IMG/VR virus record: IMGVR_UViG_3300042451_001241
Span: 1-64,000 of that record
Strand: one strand, 5' to 3'
DNA length: 64,000 nt
Origin: a virus
Shown here: piece by piece, positions 49,857-58,291 of the stretch
Layout of the letters: every line of letters begins with the position of its first letter
Numbering within the stretch: position 1 is the stretch's first letter
Notes under the pieces: model-generated
Database searches by the model: none
What the model was told of the DNA's origin: nothing
What the model saw: only the letters and a program-made list of their open reading frames with translations
Made by a program: the position numbers and the translations under genes

Positions 49857-50969
49857 ATGAATATTATTAATGAATTAAACAGAATGAAATACCTTTTCAA
49901 TTATGAAAAGGGTAAGGTTATTTCCGAACAAAAAACAACAACCGTAACGAAACAGGGGGTTGAAGGGGGTACAAAAACAACAGAAACAACAACCCAATCC
50001 ATATCAATACCTTATTCTCAAGATGTTGTTTATTCGACAGGTTCAAATACATTAACACCGGAATCTTATAAATCATTTACTGAAGGAATTTTAACATCAA
50101 TAAATTCTAACCCTGAATCAAAAAAAATGTTAGAAGATAAAAATATAAAATTAACCAACATATCGGTTATGGGTTCGGCCAGTAATAGTTGGGGAAATAA
50201 GGCGACAGGGTATGATTTAGAAAATGATAGAACCACAAAAAATCCAAAAACACCAAATGATAATGGTTACAGAAATAATTTAAATTTGGCAAAACAAAGA
50301 GCTGACATATTTTTACCACAATTAACAACTTATTTAAAGAGTATTGGAGTTTCTGTCGATGATTCAGTCCCAAAGGTAACCTCATCTGTAGTTATCAATA
50401 CGAGTGGATTTACTGACAATTCCCCAAATAGACCGGCAAATTTAAGGCCAGGTCAATTTATATCGGTTAATTTAACTTTTAATTACATAAAAACTGATGT
50501 TAAGGAAACATTTGAACCTAGATTTGACCCAAAATATATTGTTCAAGGTAGTTATTTTTGTAATTCAAAAAATGGCGCTGGACAACTTTCGTCAAATGTA
50601 ACCCCATTAAGATGTAAAGACGGTACCGGTAAATTCCAAACACCCGATAAAAACTATGGGAATTATATCGCGATTTACGAAATAAAATATAACGATATAC
50701 TATCAACCGATTTGGCAAAAAAGAAAAAACAATTTTCGACTGAAGTATATCCCGCGATTAGATGGAATTTTTATTGGGAGGGTGGTAAAATAGGTAGAAT
50801 TTCGTTAGAGATTAATAATAAGGAAACTAATAAAAACCTTGAAAAAAATCCGGCCGGACTGGAACAACTTAAAACCTATATGAATCTTCCAAAATATTCT
50901 CCCGACACAGGAAGCTATTCAAAAGGAAATAATTCATTTGAACTATTGGTTTCAAATTATTTGAAATGA
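49857..50969 (+). CDS. OmpA-like protein with capsid-targeting-like N-terminus
   Basis: A 370-residue protein. The N-terminus MNIINELNRMKYLFNYEKGKVISEQKT is a helix with an ISE-Q site. A Thr-rich linker follows, then residues ~58-210 (VVYSTGSNTLTPESYKSFTEGIL, ISVMGSASN, YRNNLNLAKQRADIFLPQLTTYL) resembling the OmpA C-terminal fold, with the usual N-x-x-L-A-x-x-R-A helix, which binds peptidoglycan. The C-terminal ~150 residues (YFCNSKNGAGQLSSNVTPLRCKDG, YPAIRWNFYWEGGKIGRISL) are beta-rich with two Cys. A packaged peptidoglycan-associated protein is inferred. Confidence 0.58.
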   Translation: MNIINELNRMKYLFNYEKGKVISEQKTTTVTKQGVEGGTKTTETTTQSISIPYSQDVVYSTGSNTLTPESYKSFTEGILTSINSNPESKKMLEDKNIKLTNISVMGSASNSWGNKATGYDLENDRTTKNPKTPNDNGYRNNLNLAKQRADIFLPQLTTYLKSIGVSVDDSVPKVTSSVVINTSGFTDNSPNRPANLRPGQFISVNLTFNYIKTDVKETFEPRFDPKYIVQGSYFCNSKNGAGQLSSNVTPLRCKDGTGKFQTPDKNYGNYIAIYEIKYNDILSTDLAKKKKQFSTEVYPAIRWNFYWEGGKIGRISLEINNKETNKNLEKNPAGLEQLKTYMNLPKYSPDTGSYSKGNNSFELLVSNYLK

Positions 50970-50970
50970 T

Positions 50971-51522
50971 TTAATGTATAGTAAAAACACTAATATCTAT
51001 AAAATCAAAGGTGACGTAATACCCTTCTTTACCTTTTTTTATAAATGATGAACATAATCCATTATAAAGGGGGGTGTGTAATATTTCCTTATGTTTTTGT
51101 GAATTTATCCATCCATTTAAAAAATACTCAACCATTTCATCATAATTATTAAATGTTTTACTCGTAAAGGCGGAAATTTCAGCATATGTGATAAAGTCAT
51201 CCTCGGGATATTCTCTCTTCAAATTAAATGTCTTATAATAATATATAAATAATGACTCACCAATTTTCCTACCATCATAAAAATTAACATTAGGGTGGTA
51301 ACATAACGATTTACTAACCATTTTATTGACATTAACTTTTGAAATTAATTCTTCAGAATCCTTGGAATAAATTAACGTATCAATATTATTTTTTTTACGA
51401 TACTCATTAATTTTTTTATATAACTTTTCATTGAATACCTCGACCTTAAAATTACTAATTTGCCCTAACAAAGTAATTGAATTTAAACAAATTAAACCGA
51501 TTATTAAAATTAATTTTTTCAT
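50971..51522 (-). CDS. Secreted CAP-superfamily protein (copy 1)
   Basis: A 183-residue protein with a signal peptide (MKKLILIIGLICLNSITLLGQ). The mature part matches CAP/SCP-PR1 features: KINEYRKKNNIDTLIYSKDSEELISKVNVNKMV, an early His (CYHPNVNF), AEISAFTSKTF, NGWINSQKHKEILHTPLYNGLCSSF and a final GYYVTFDF strand. Its paralogue at 51538-52095 lies just upstream in the same direction. Bacterial CAP proteins are secreted lipid- or protein-binding factors of poorly known role. No clear promoter of its own. Confidence 0.75.
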   Translation of the reverse strand: MKKLILIIGLICLNSITLLGQISNFKVEVFNEKLYKKINEYRKKNNIDTLIYSKDSEELISKVNVNKMVSKSLCYHPNVNFYDGRKIGESLFIYYYKTFNLKREYPEDDFITYAEISAFTSKTFNNYDEMVEYFLNGWINSQKHKEILHTPLYNGLCSSFIKKGKEGYYVTFDFIDISVFTIH

Positions 51523-51537
51523 ATCATTTAAAATGAT

Positions 51538-52095
51538 TTAATTATTGGTAATAACGGTCATACCCATAAAATTAAACGATGCGTAATAACCTTCTTTACC
51601 TTTCTTAACATATGTCGAACAAATACCTGAGTGAGACAATTTAAAGTTGGTGTTTAAAATTTCTTTATGTTTTGGTGAGTTTATCCATCCATTTAAAAAA
51701 TACTCAGCCATTTCATCATAATTATTAAATGTTTTACTTGTGAAAGCCGAGATTTCGGCGTACCAAACAGAATCAAATTCTGGATATTCCCTCTTCAAAT
51801 TCAATTTTTTATAATACTCAATAAACAATGATTCACCAATTTTTCTACCATCATAAAAATTAACATCAGGATGATAACATAATGATTTTTCAACCATTTT
51901 ATTAACATTAATTTTGGAAACCAATTCTTCAGAAACATTAGAATAAATTAATGTATCGATATTGTTCTTTTTCCTATAATCGTTAATTTTTTGGTATAAT
52001 TTTTTGTTAAAAATGTGAACATTAAAGTTTTTTTCAGTAAATGTCTGTGAATTAAGTGTTAAACTAATTAACAATAAAATTATCAATATTCTCAT
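51538..52095 (-). CDS. Secreted CAP-superfamily protein (copy 2)
   Basis: The frame is open to 52110, but those bases are the TATATTTG promoter, so the ATG at 52095 is used (185 residues, MRILIILLLISLTLNSQ signal peptide). The body is clearly paralogous to copy 1: KINDYRKKNNIDTLIYSNVSEELVSKINVNKMV, YHPDVNFYDGRKIGESLF, AEISAFTSKTFNNYDEM, NGWINSPKHKEIL and GYYASFNFMGM. The WINSPKH segment is the CAP signature W-x-x-S-x-x-H. It has a host-type promoter and so is probably expressed with or before the metalloprotease. Confidence 0.78.
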   Translation of the reverse strand: MRILIILLLISLTLNSQTFTEKNFNVHIFNKKLYQKINDYRKKNNIDTLIYSNVSEELVSKINVNKMVEKSLCYHPDVNFYDGRKIGESLFIEYYKKLNLKREYPEFDSVWYAEISAFTSKTFNNYDEMAEYFLNGWINSPKHKEILNTNFKLSHSGICSTYVKKGKEGYYASFNFMGMTVITNN

Positions 52096-52099
52096 AATA

Positions 52100-52107
52100 C
52101 AAATATA
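52100..52107 (-). promoter_or_regulatory. Host-type promoter -7 element (TATATTTG)
   Basis: Minus-strand TATATTTG ending four bases before the ATG at 52095, drawing both CAP genes into one transcript. Confidence 0.65.
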
Positions 52108-52143
52108 CAAAAATAATTTGATTTTAAAAAAATAAATTATTAA

Positions 52144-53835
52144 CTACTTGATAATCAGTTTATATTTAAATAAACCGCAATCCCATATTTTTTCATAACC
52201 CAATTCTTTAGTTAACTCATTTTCAGATTTTGTGAAATCTAAGTCAGGATGTCTCTTCTTTAAATTATTTTTACCGAATGAAAATTTATGAAATCTTTTA
52301 TATCTTGATACGGAAGAATTATAATAGTAGTATGATGGTTTTAAAATTGAATTTAACTCAAATCCTAAACTAATATATAAATTTTTATTTCCATCTATAG
52401 TCCATCTTCTATCGGCAAAACTAATAATACTATTAGGTTTATATTCGTTAATAAAATATTTTAAGAATTTAGATGCCATTCCTGAAACAACATATCCCGA
52501 CTTAACAGAAAATCTACTTAATTCATATTCATCATCGTTATTTTTTGTCATATTTCTTTTAGAGTTAAATGTCATAACCCCAATTAAGATATCTTTATAA
52601 AAAGCCCCATAAAATATATTTGATTTATCATTACCTTGAATATGGTTGATTTTTAAAAAAATAGATTTTTGTTCCTTATTTATTTTAATAATTTTAGTTT
52701 CTCTTGCACCAATTTTAATCCCATTATTAAAACCTAAAATATGTTTTAGTTTTTCTTTAACCAAATCTTTATTAGTCATCCATTCATCCTCAAAAACTTG
52801 GATTAGTTTATACCCATTAATATTACTTTCTAAGGTTTTATTTAAATGATATGATGAGTTTTTACCCATTTTTTCGGTGTGAAAATACAATCCGTTATAT
52901 TCAATACCTATTTTCTTTTCAGGGATTAATATATCAATTTCTTTACCCTCAAGTAATTTTCTATTTTTACCTTTTTCAGTTTTTAAACCTAAATTTTCTA
53001 TAAATTCTTTAATCTCATTTTCACCTTTAGATGTCCAAGTAGGGCTTTGATTTAGATTAATCTCTTTAATGTTTTTAGTATAAATTTCTGAAACTCTATC
53101 ACATACAATTTTTGAATTTGGGTATTTTAATTTATATTCTTCTACCGAAATATTATGTTTATTCATTAAATGAGTATTAGTGATTGTTTTCATTTTTTCA
53201 CCACATATTTCACATTTAATAAAATTTTTTTTAGATATAAATTCTATTTCTTTTTTTTCTTTTTCTAAATAAGACTTATGTAGTTTTTTTTCATCCTTAA
53301 ACTTATCTAAATAATCTGAAATTTTAATATTATGAAAATTTAAAATGTGTCGCTCAAAACACCCGGTTTTATTTTCTAAATCAGTTGTCGACCATTCACA
53401 TAGACCACATTTTCTTTTTTTTTCTTTTTCCCTTTTAACGATATCAAAAAATTCCTCAAACCATTTTTTACCATTTTTATTTTCATATTTTTTTCTTTGG
53501 TAATTATTTTTAGGAATGTTAATATCCCCATATAAACTTATAATATGTTTAGTTAATTTACCTGATAGGTTATTGGGGTCGTTTATAATTTCTCCCGTTT
53601 TTTTACATACAGCAATTAAGTCATATTCGCTCGAATCATACCTAATCGTTTTTCCAATTTCAATCTCCTTACTATTACCTATTTTAACTTGCCCACCTTT
53701 TTTTCTTATGACAATATTATTTTCTTTTAAAATTTGGCTTATTTTTTTGTGACCCATTTTAAACATTTCACCCAATTTATGAGTGGAATAGTTATTTGTT
53801 GTATATAATGTAATAATTTTATTAATATCATTCAT
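52144..53835 (-). CDS. Large homing endonuclease (Vsr-like nuclease plus zinc fingers)
   Basis: A 563-residue protein. An N-terminal HTH (NYSTHKLGEMFKMGHKKISQILKENNI) is followed by two Cys/His zinc-finger-like segments (CGLCEWSTTDLENKTGCFERHILNFH and CEICGEKMKTITNTHLMNKH). The Vsr-like nuclease core is EGKEIDILIPEKKIGIEYNGLYFHTEK near residue 300. The C-terminal ~180 residues (YGAFYKDILIGVMTFNSKR, ELSRFSVKSGYVVSGMASKFLKYF) match a domain typical of phage-encoded homing enzymes. It sits beside the major capsid gene and has its own late-type motif. A mobile, intron-less endonuclease. Confidence 0.8.
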   Translation of the reverse strand: MNDINKIITLYTTNNYSTHKLGEMFKMGHKKISQILKENNIVIRKKGGQVKIGNSKEIEIGKTIRYDSSEYDLIAVCKKTGEIINDPNNLSGKLTKHIISLYGDINIPKNNYQRKKYENKNGKKWFEEFFDIVKREKEKKRKCGLCEWSTTDLENKTGCFERHILNFHNIKISDYLDKFKDEKKLHKSYLEKEKKEIEFISKKNFIKCEICGEKMKTITNTHLMNKHNISVEEYKLKYPNSKIVCDRVSEIYTKNIKEINLNQSPTWTSKGENEIKEFIENLGLKTEKGKNRKLLEGKEIDILIPEKKIGIEYNGLYFHTEKMGKNSSYHLNKTLESNINGYKLIQVFEDEWMTNKDLVKEKLKHILGFNNGIKIGARETKIIKINKEQKSIFLKINHIQGNDKSNIFYGAFYKDILIGVMTFNSKRNMTKNNDDEYELSRFSVKSGYVVSGMASKFLKYFINEYKPNSIISFADRRWTIDGNKNLYISLGFELNSILKPSYYYYNSSVSRYKRFHKFSFGKNNLKKRHPDLDFTKSENELTKELGYEKIWDCGLFKYKLIIK

Positions 53836-53852
53836 ATTATAAATCTATATAA

Positions 53853-53860
53853 TATAAATA
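53853..53860 (-). promoter_or_regulatory. Putative late promoter element (TATTTATA)
   Basis: An exact minus-strand TATTTATA 17 bases before the homing endonuclease start. Confidence 0.5.
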
Positions 53861-53894
53861 TATTAATCAAGCCATTTATTTTTAACCCAAAAAA

Positions 53895-53920
53895 AAAAGG
53901 TCAGATTTCTCTGACCTTTT
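53895..53920 (-). terminator. Rho-independent terminator after the major capsid gene
   Basis: AAAAGGTCAGA and TCTGACCTTTT form an 11-pair stem with a four-base loop. On the minus strand a long T tract follows. It lies 21 bases after the capsid gene stop and insulates the homing endonuclease gene. Confidence 0.88.
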
Positions 53921-53940
53921 ATATATCATTAAGATATTGA

Positions 53941-55740
53941 TTATCTCAATTCTCTTAAATCAAACGTACGAACACCATCAACGGTTATTTTCGCGTAGAA
54001 ACGATTGTTAACCATCTTTTTCGCGTATCTTGTCATAATACCTTTAATTGGTGTAAAATTAAACGGATTATACATTGTAGGTGTTAATTGAAGTGGAACG
54101 TACGGTGCGTAGATGTAACCAGTATCAAGTAACGATGTTCCTTTATGACCCAACAAAATTGTGTTTGGTGGGAAGTAAGGGTCACGATACACTTGGTAAC
54201 GACCTGCTAAAGTACCTACTCTTTCAATACCCATATTATACTGATCTTGCTCAGGAGATGCGTTAGATACGTGGAAGTATTCTAAATCATCGAAGATTGC
54301 AGAAATCTCACTTGATACAACGATCCAGTTAGCACCACCACGAAGAGTTGACTTGTGGATTTGAGCTGACAATTGGTTAATTGCAGTAATCAAAGTTTGA
54401 TTCCAATCTTTCTGAGTATAAGAAGTTGATAATCCTGTAACTCTTCTCCATCCGTTGTAATCCCAACGTAATGACCAAGCTGCACCTTTACGTAAATCAC
54501 GTAAAATTTCACGGTCGATTTCAGCCGCAACTTGTTCAGATAATAATGCCGTTAATTCGGCTTCAGCGTCGATGTTGTGGAATGCCGCAACGTCTTGTGC
54601 TAATTCAGGAGACCATTGTGCTCTTAATTTTCTTTCAGTAACAGAAACGGTAACTGAATCTAAATCAAAAGAAACTTCACCAATTTTATCTTCAAATTCT
54701 AATTCACGGTATCTTTTAAATACTGCAACGAATGAAGTAGTTGTTGCCGCAGAAACTATAGTTGTTCCTGTGTAACCATCTAATGTATCGGCACCACAAC
54801 CAACACAAGCCGGACAAGATAAGTCAACTTCTAAATAAATGTAACCTTCAGCGTCACAAATATCTTTAAATGAACCACCATTTCCTTCTGCCCAGTTAAC
54901 AGTTGTAGTTTTACCGTACTGAACAATTCCTTTACCGTATTGTTGTGTAACAACTCTAAATAATAATGGAGTGTTATCTGCAACTTCACAAGCAGAATCT
55001 TCATCAACACTTAAACCAGCGCCTTTAGTGATAACTAAATCAGATAAGAAAGTTTCAGTATCGATTTCATTACCATCAGGTCCGATTAATTTACCAGCTC
55101 CTGAATTTGAGAAACCTGACATTTTGATGATAACTTTTCTTACTGTTTCACTATCTAATTCAGTAGTTTCGTCAATTAATTCTGAACCTGACCATACTTG
55201 AACTCTTGTTGATGCTGTAACCGCTGTGAATTGACCTTTAGAATAATCAAATAACCCTGCCGGATTCAATCCTGGTTCAGAACCTTCATAGAATAAATCG
55301 TAAAGATTTTTATTTCCGTAAGTACTACCAGCACCGTAACCATCACCAACGTTAGCTCCATTAGGTGCTCCTACTGGTGCAAAGTGTTCATTACCGGTAT
55401 TATAACCTTGAATTTTAGGTACAAAGTAGAATAATTTACCGATAGGTAAGTTCATAGCTTGTACTGATACGATGTCGTTCGCTAATAATTTAGAGAAAAC
55501 ACGTCTTACGATTGGAAACACAACTGTTTCAAACGCTCCGTTTGAACCTTCTGATGTCGCCTCATTAATTAGGAAAGATGCTTGGTTCTCATATAATTGA
55601 GCCACGTTCTCTTTTAAATGTCCTTTAAGACCTTCTAGGAATCCTAATTTATCCCATTTGTTAATTGTATCTTCTTTAATAACTTTAAGGTGTTTTAACC
55701 CGATGTTACCAACAAGACCTGATTCTAATAATGCTCCCAT
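53941..55740 (-). CDS. gp23-like major capsid protein
   Basis: A 599-residue protein forming the head lattice. It belongs to the T4 gp23 (HK97-fold) family by the N-terminal pattern (NKWDKLGFLEGLKGHLKENVAQLYENQASFLINEATSEG), VFPIVRRVFSKLLANDIVSVQAMNLPIGKLFYFVPK, and the C-terminal YAPYVPLQLTPTMYNPFNFTPIKGIMTRYAKK and RFYAKITVDGV. LINE-A at residues 57-61 is the expected prohead-protease site, equivalent to T4 E65. A Cys-rich insertion (CPACVGCGADTLDGYTGTT) near residue 310 is unusual. Last gene before the terminator. Confidence 0.95.
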   Translation of the reverse strand: MGALLESGLVGNIGLKHLKVIKEDTINKWDKLGFLEGLKGHLKENVAQLYENQASFLINEATSEGSNGAFETVVFPIVRRVFSKLLANDIVSVQAMNLPIGKLFYFVPKIQGYNTGNEHFAPVGAPNGANVGDGYGAGSTYGNKNLYDLFYEGSEPGLNPAGLFDYSKGQFTAVTASTRVQVWSGSELIDETTELDSETVRKVIIKMSGFSNSGAGKLIGPDGNEIDTETFLSDLVITKGAGLSVDEDSACEVADNTPLLFRVVTQQYGKGIVQYGKTTTVNWAEGNGGSFKDICDAEGYIYLEVDLSCPACVGCGADTLDGYTGTTIVSAATTTSFVAVFKRYRELEFEDKIGEVSFDLDSVTVSVTERKLRAQWSPELAQDVAAFHNIDAEAELTALLSEQVAAEIDREILRDLRKGAAWSLRWDYNGWRRVTGLSTSYTQKDWNQTLITAINQLSAQIHKSTLRGGANWIVVSSEISAIFDDLEYFHVSNASPEQDQYNMGIERVGTLAGRYQVYRDPYFPPNTILLGHKGTSLLDTGYIYAPYVPLQLTPTMYNPFNFTPIKGIMTRYAKKMVNNRFYAKITVDGVRTFDLRELR

Positions 55741-55767
55741 TTTTTTTGTTTTTTATTTTTTTTATTT

Positions 55768-57159
55768 TTATTTTATTTTTCCCATTAAATCTTTCATTCT
55801 CAAGAACTGAGGATTTTCATAAGTTTTTGATTCAATTAAAGTTGTTGCCGAACCTGTAGTAGGCGTACTTTCAATAATTCTTTCAACTGACTCATTTATA
55901 CTTTTTCCTTTGTCTGTGGACAATTCATTTTTAATGGTTTGATATAAACTCTTAGATTCTTTTAACGATTCAACAGAATCAAATCTTCTTAAAATATTTA
56001 TTTTTTCTTGTTTTGAAGTTGAGTGTTCTGTGAACAAACGTGTAGCGTAAGCTAAGTTTGAATTGAAAACTGCCACTTCATTTAACTTATTTCTAAATAC
56101 GTTAAGTGCTTTTCTGTATTCTTCATTTTTCTCTCTAAGAAGTTTAACTTCAACATCCGTAGACTCAACTTGAATGTGTCTCGGAGCTGCTTTTGGTTTG
56201 GGTAATCCTTTTCTTCCAAACTTTCTTCCCGCACCTAAAGTACGTGAAGCTTCTTTTGTTTCGGTTTTTTTGATGGTAACTTTCTTCATTTTTCCATCCA
56301 TGTTTTCACCTTCTTTGTATTCAAATTCAGCTTTACCTGTACCAACTGACTTAGGACCTTGTTTCATTTTTTCTTTAAATCCTCCAGTCATGTTTGGTTT
56401 TGAGGAATATTTGAATTTTGGGCCATTACCAACCTTACCTTTTGCTTTTATTTTCATTTTGGATTCCATTAAAGATTCGTCCATTTCCATTTCTTCATCT
56501 TCTTTGTAAGATTCTTCCATTTCCATTTCTTCATCTTCTTCCTCTTCATCGTCAAAAGAAATTTCATAAACGATTTCTTCATCTTCTTCTAAATAAGATT
56601 CGTCCATTTCCATTTCTTCATCTTCTTTGTAAGATTCTTCCATTTCCATTTCTGTTTCCTCCATCATTTCATCAGAGTCCGTATCCATAACTTCTTCTTC
56701 TTCAGATTCTTGCACAATCATGTATTCTTTCTCACCATCTTTAAGATTGATGTTTCCTGAGTCGTCTTTTGTAACAATAACATTGTCATTAGGACCCATT
56801 AATTGGAATACACGAAGAACTTCTTCGTCAGATTTTCCCGTTAAGTCGATAGGTTCTTCTTCATCTGAAGGTATTTCCATGTCTGGGAAATCCATATCTT
56901 CTTCGTTATCAGTTTCCATATCATCATCCATTTCATCACCTTCATCATCAGATTCAGGTTCTTCAATTTCAGAATCCATTTCAACATCATCAACCTCTTC
57001 TTCCTCTTCTTCTTGTTCGGATAGAGATTCTTTTACCAGTTCTTTGATTTCTTGCTTCATTGTAGACGCAAGTATTCCTTTTGCATTTTCAGCGACTGTT
57101 TCTTCTAAATTTTTCATTTGAAGTATCGCTTCTTCAACTACTGATTTTTCTTTTGCCAT
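55768..57159 (-). CDS. Acidic prohead scaffold/core protein (gp22-like)
   Basis: A 463-residue protein directly upstream of the capsid gene, in the T4 gp22 position. The N-terminus is helical (MAKEKSVVEEAILQMKNLEETVAEN). Residues ~50-235 are extremely Glu/Asp/Met-rich with repeats of the type EEMEMEESYKEDEEMEMDES. A basic middle follows (KVGNGPKFKYSSKPNMTGGFKEKMK), then a C-terminal helical domain (EYRKALNVFRNKLNEVAVFNSNLAYATRLF, INILRRFDSVESLKESKSLY) typical of phage scaffolds. Expected to be degraded by the prohead protease after capsid assembly. Confidence 0.8.
   Translation of the reverse strand: MAKEKSVVEEAILQMKNLEETVAENAKGILASTMKQEIKELVKESLSEQEEEEEEVDDVEMDSEIEEPESDDEGDEMDDDMETDNEEDMDFPDMEIPSDEEEPIDLTGKSDEEVLRVFQLMGPNDNVIVTKDDSGNINLKDGEKEYMIVQESEEEEVMDTDSDEMMEETEMEMEESYKEDEEMEMDESYLEEDEEIVYEISFDDEEEEDEEMEMEESYKEDEEMEMDESLMESKMKIKAKGKVGNGPKFKYSSKPNMTGGFKEKMKQGPKSVGTGKAEFEYKEGENMDGKMKKVTIKKTETKEASRTLGAGRKFGRKGLPKPKAAPRHIQVESTDVEVKLLREKNEEYRKALNVFRNKLNEVAVFNSNLAYATRLFTEHSTSKQEKINILRRFDSVESLKESKSLYQTIKNELSTDKGKSINESVERIIESTPTTGSATTLIESKTYENPQFLRMKDLMGKIK
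56474..56530 (-). repeat. Exact 57-bp direct repeat in scaffold gene (unit 1)
   Basis: Identical by eye to 56597-56653, with a start-to-start distance of 123 bases (in frame). It encodes the MEMEESYKEDEEMEMDES-type segment. Confidence 0.85.
56597..56653 (-). repeat. Exact 57-bp direct repeat in scaffold gene (unit 2)
   Basis: The partner of 56474-56530. Exact identity at the DNA level points to recent duplication rather than only protein-level constraint. Confidence 0.85.
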
Positions 57160-57182
57160 AGTTTTTGGTTATAATTTATTAA

Positions 57183-57190
57183 TATAAATA
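57183..57190 (-). promoter_or_regulatory. Putative late promoter element (TATTTATA)
   Basis: An exact minus-strand TATTTATA 23 bases before the scaffold start; it would drive scaffold and capsid expression. Confidence 0.6.
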
Positions 57191-57241
57191 TGTGTGATTA
57201 TTAAAAAATTCTTATTTTTAATAATTTCCTATCTATTTTTT

Positions 57242-58219
57242 TTATTGACTCGTTTTAAGATTTTCTAATTCTTTAGCGATTAATTTATCGATAAGTTCTC
57301 TTTTCTTAATTAAATTATCTAATTTTTTGTTAGATGTTTTGAATATATCTTTAACTTTTTTCTGTTTTTTAATATTTTTTGTTTGTCTATATACTCTCTC
57401 TTCAGGTTCACTACCTAATTCTAAATTATCCGATATTAATAAAGGGTTTTCTAAAAATAATGTTTTTTGATTTCCTGAAGTTTGAATATTGGATTTTATA
57501 TTTTGAAATAATACGTATTCTCCCTTATCAAAATTAACAAAGAAGAAAAACTGAACATTTGTTTCTGAGTATTTTTCGTGATTAAAATATGCCTTAACCA
57601 TATAAAATTCTTTACCTGTTTCAGGTTCGTACATATGTTTAACACTTTCAAACGATTTAACTTGCGCGAACATAACATCGCCTTCAGATTCTATCGCAAT
57701 ATCCATACCCATTCTGGTATCTCTTTTATCACCTGAACAAAATCTTTTAATATTTGAGTTAGGGAATTCGGTTTTTAAAACATCAATCGCGAATTGCTCA
57801 TTTCTATTCCCTTTATCTACGGTTGATTTATTTAAATCAACTAATTCTTGAGTATATTCACCATCAAATAATTTTTCTTTATTTTCTAATAACCATTTAA
57901 TAAATTCTTCATTATTAAAATTAGAATTATTTGTGTCCTTAGTATAAATTTCTTTTAACCTATTTCTAACTAAACTATTTGTATCGAATCTATTTAAGAT
58001 TGACCAATTATCAATTCCTTCTAAATGAGGGTACACACCAATAACTCCTTCACCTGTTTCACAATTATTATCAGGTTCATTAATCACTCCCCATTTTCCT
58101 TTTGGTTGATAAACTAATTTAAGACTCTCTCTAATAGCGGTCGCGATTTTATCCTCTTCTCTTTTTTTGAAAGCTTCTTGTAAAATTTGATATTGTTCTT
58201 TTGTAATTACAATTTTCAT
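57242..58219 (-). CDS. PD-(D/E)XK nuclease-like protein with capsid-targeting-like N-terminus
   Basis: The frame is open to 58225, but the first residues there use TTG; the ATG at 58219 gives MKIVITKEQYQILQEAFKKREED (~325 residues), a helix with an LQE-A site. The core has KGNRNEQFAIDVLKTEFPNSN, RMGMDIAIESEGDVMFAQVKSF and KEFYMVKAYFNHEKY. E-x..-G-x-D-x..-QVK is the PD-(D/E)XK restriction-like nuclease pattern. The C-terminus is Lys-rich. A packaged nuclease could attack host DNA or process phage DNA during ejection. Confidence 0.68.
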   Translation of the reverse strand: MKIVITKEQYQILQEAFKKREEDKIATAIRESLKLVYQPKGKWGVINEPDNNCETGEGVIGVYPHLEGIDNWSILNRFDTNSLVRNRLKEIYTKDTNNSNFNNEEFIKWLLENKEKLFDGEYTQELVDLNKSTVDKGNRNEQFAIDVLKTEFPNSNIKRFCSGDKRDTRMGMDIAIESEGDVMFAQVKSFESVKHMYEPETGKEFYMVKAYFNHEKYSETNVQFFFFVNFDKGEYVLFQNIKSNIQTSGNQKTLFLENPLLISDNLELGSEPEERVYRQTKNIKKQKKVKDIFKTSNKKLDNLIKKRELIDKLIAKELENLKTSQ

Positions 58220-58223
58220 TAAC

Positions 58224-58231
58224 AATAAATA
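58224..58231 (-). promoter_or_regulatory. Putative late promoter element (TATTTATT)
   Basis: Minus-strand TATTTATT four bases before the ATG at 58219. Confidence 0.5.
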
Positions 58232-58242
58232 TATGGAAAATA

Positions 58243-58270
58243 AAAAAGGAGGGATAATTCCCTCCTTTTT
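58243..58270 (-). terminator. Rho-independent terminator
   Basis: AAAAAGGAGGG and CCCTCCTTTTT pair around a six-base loop with T tracts. It follows the stop of the 58292-58501 gene and separates it from the nuclease gene. Confidence 0.85.
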
Positions 58271-58291
58271 ATTAATTGTAATTAAAATTAA

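Noticed and set aside
52096-52110. Upstream extension of the second CAP protein (MYICI...)
   Set aside because: Those bases form the TATATTTG promoter element; the signal peptide begins properly at 52095.
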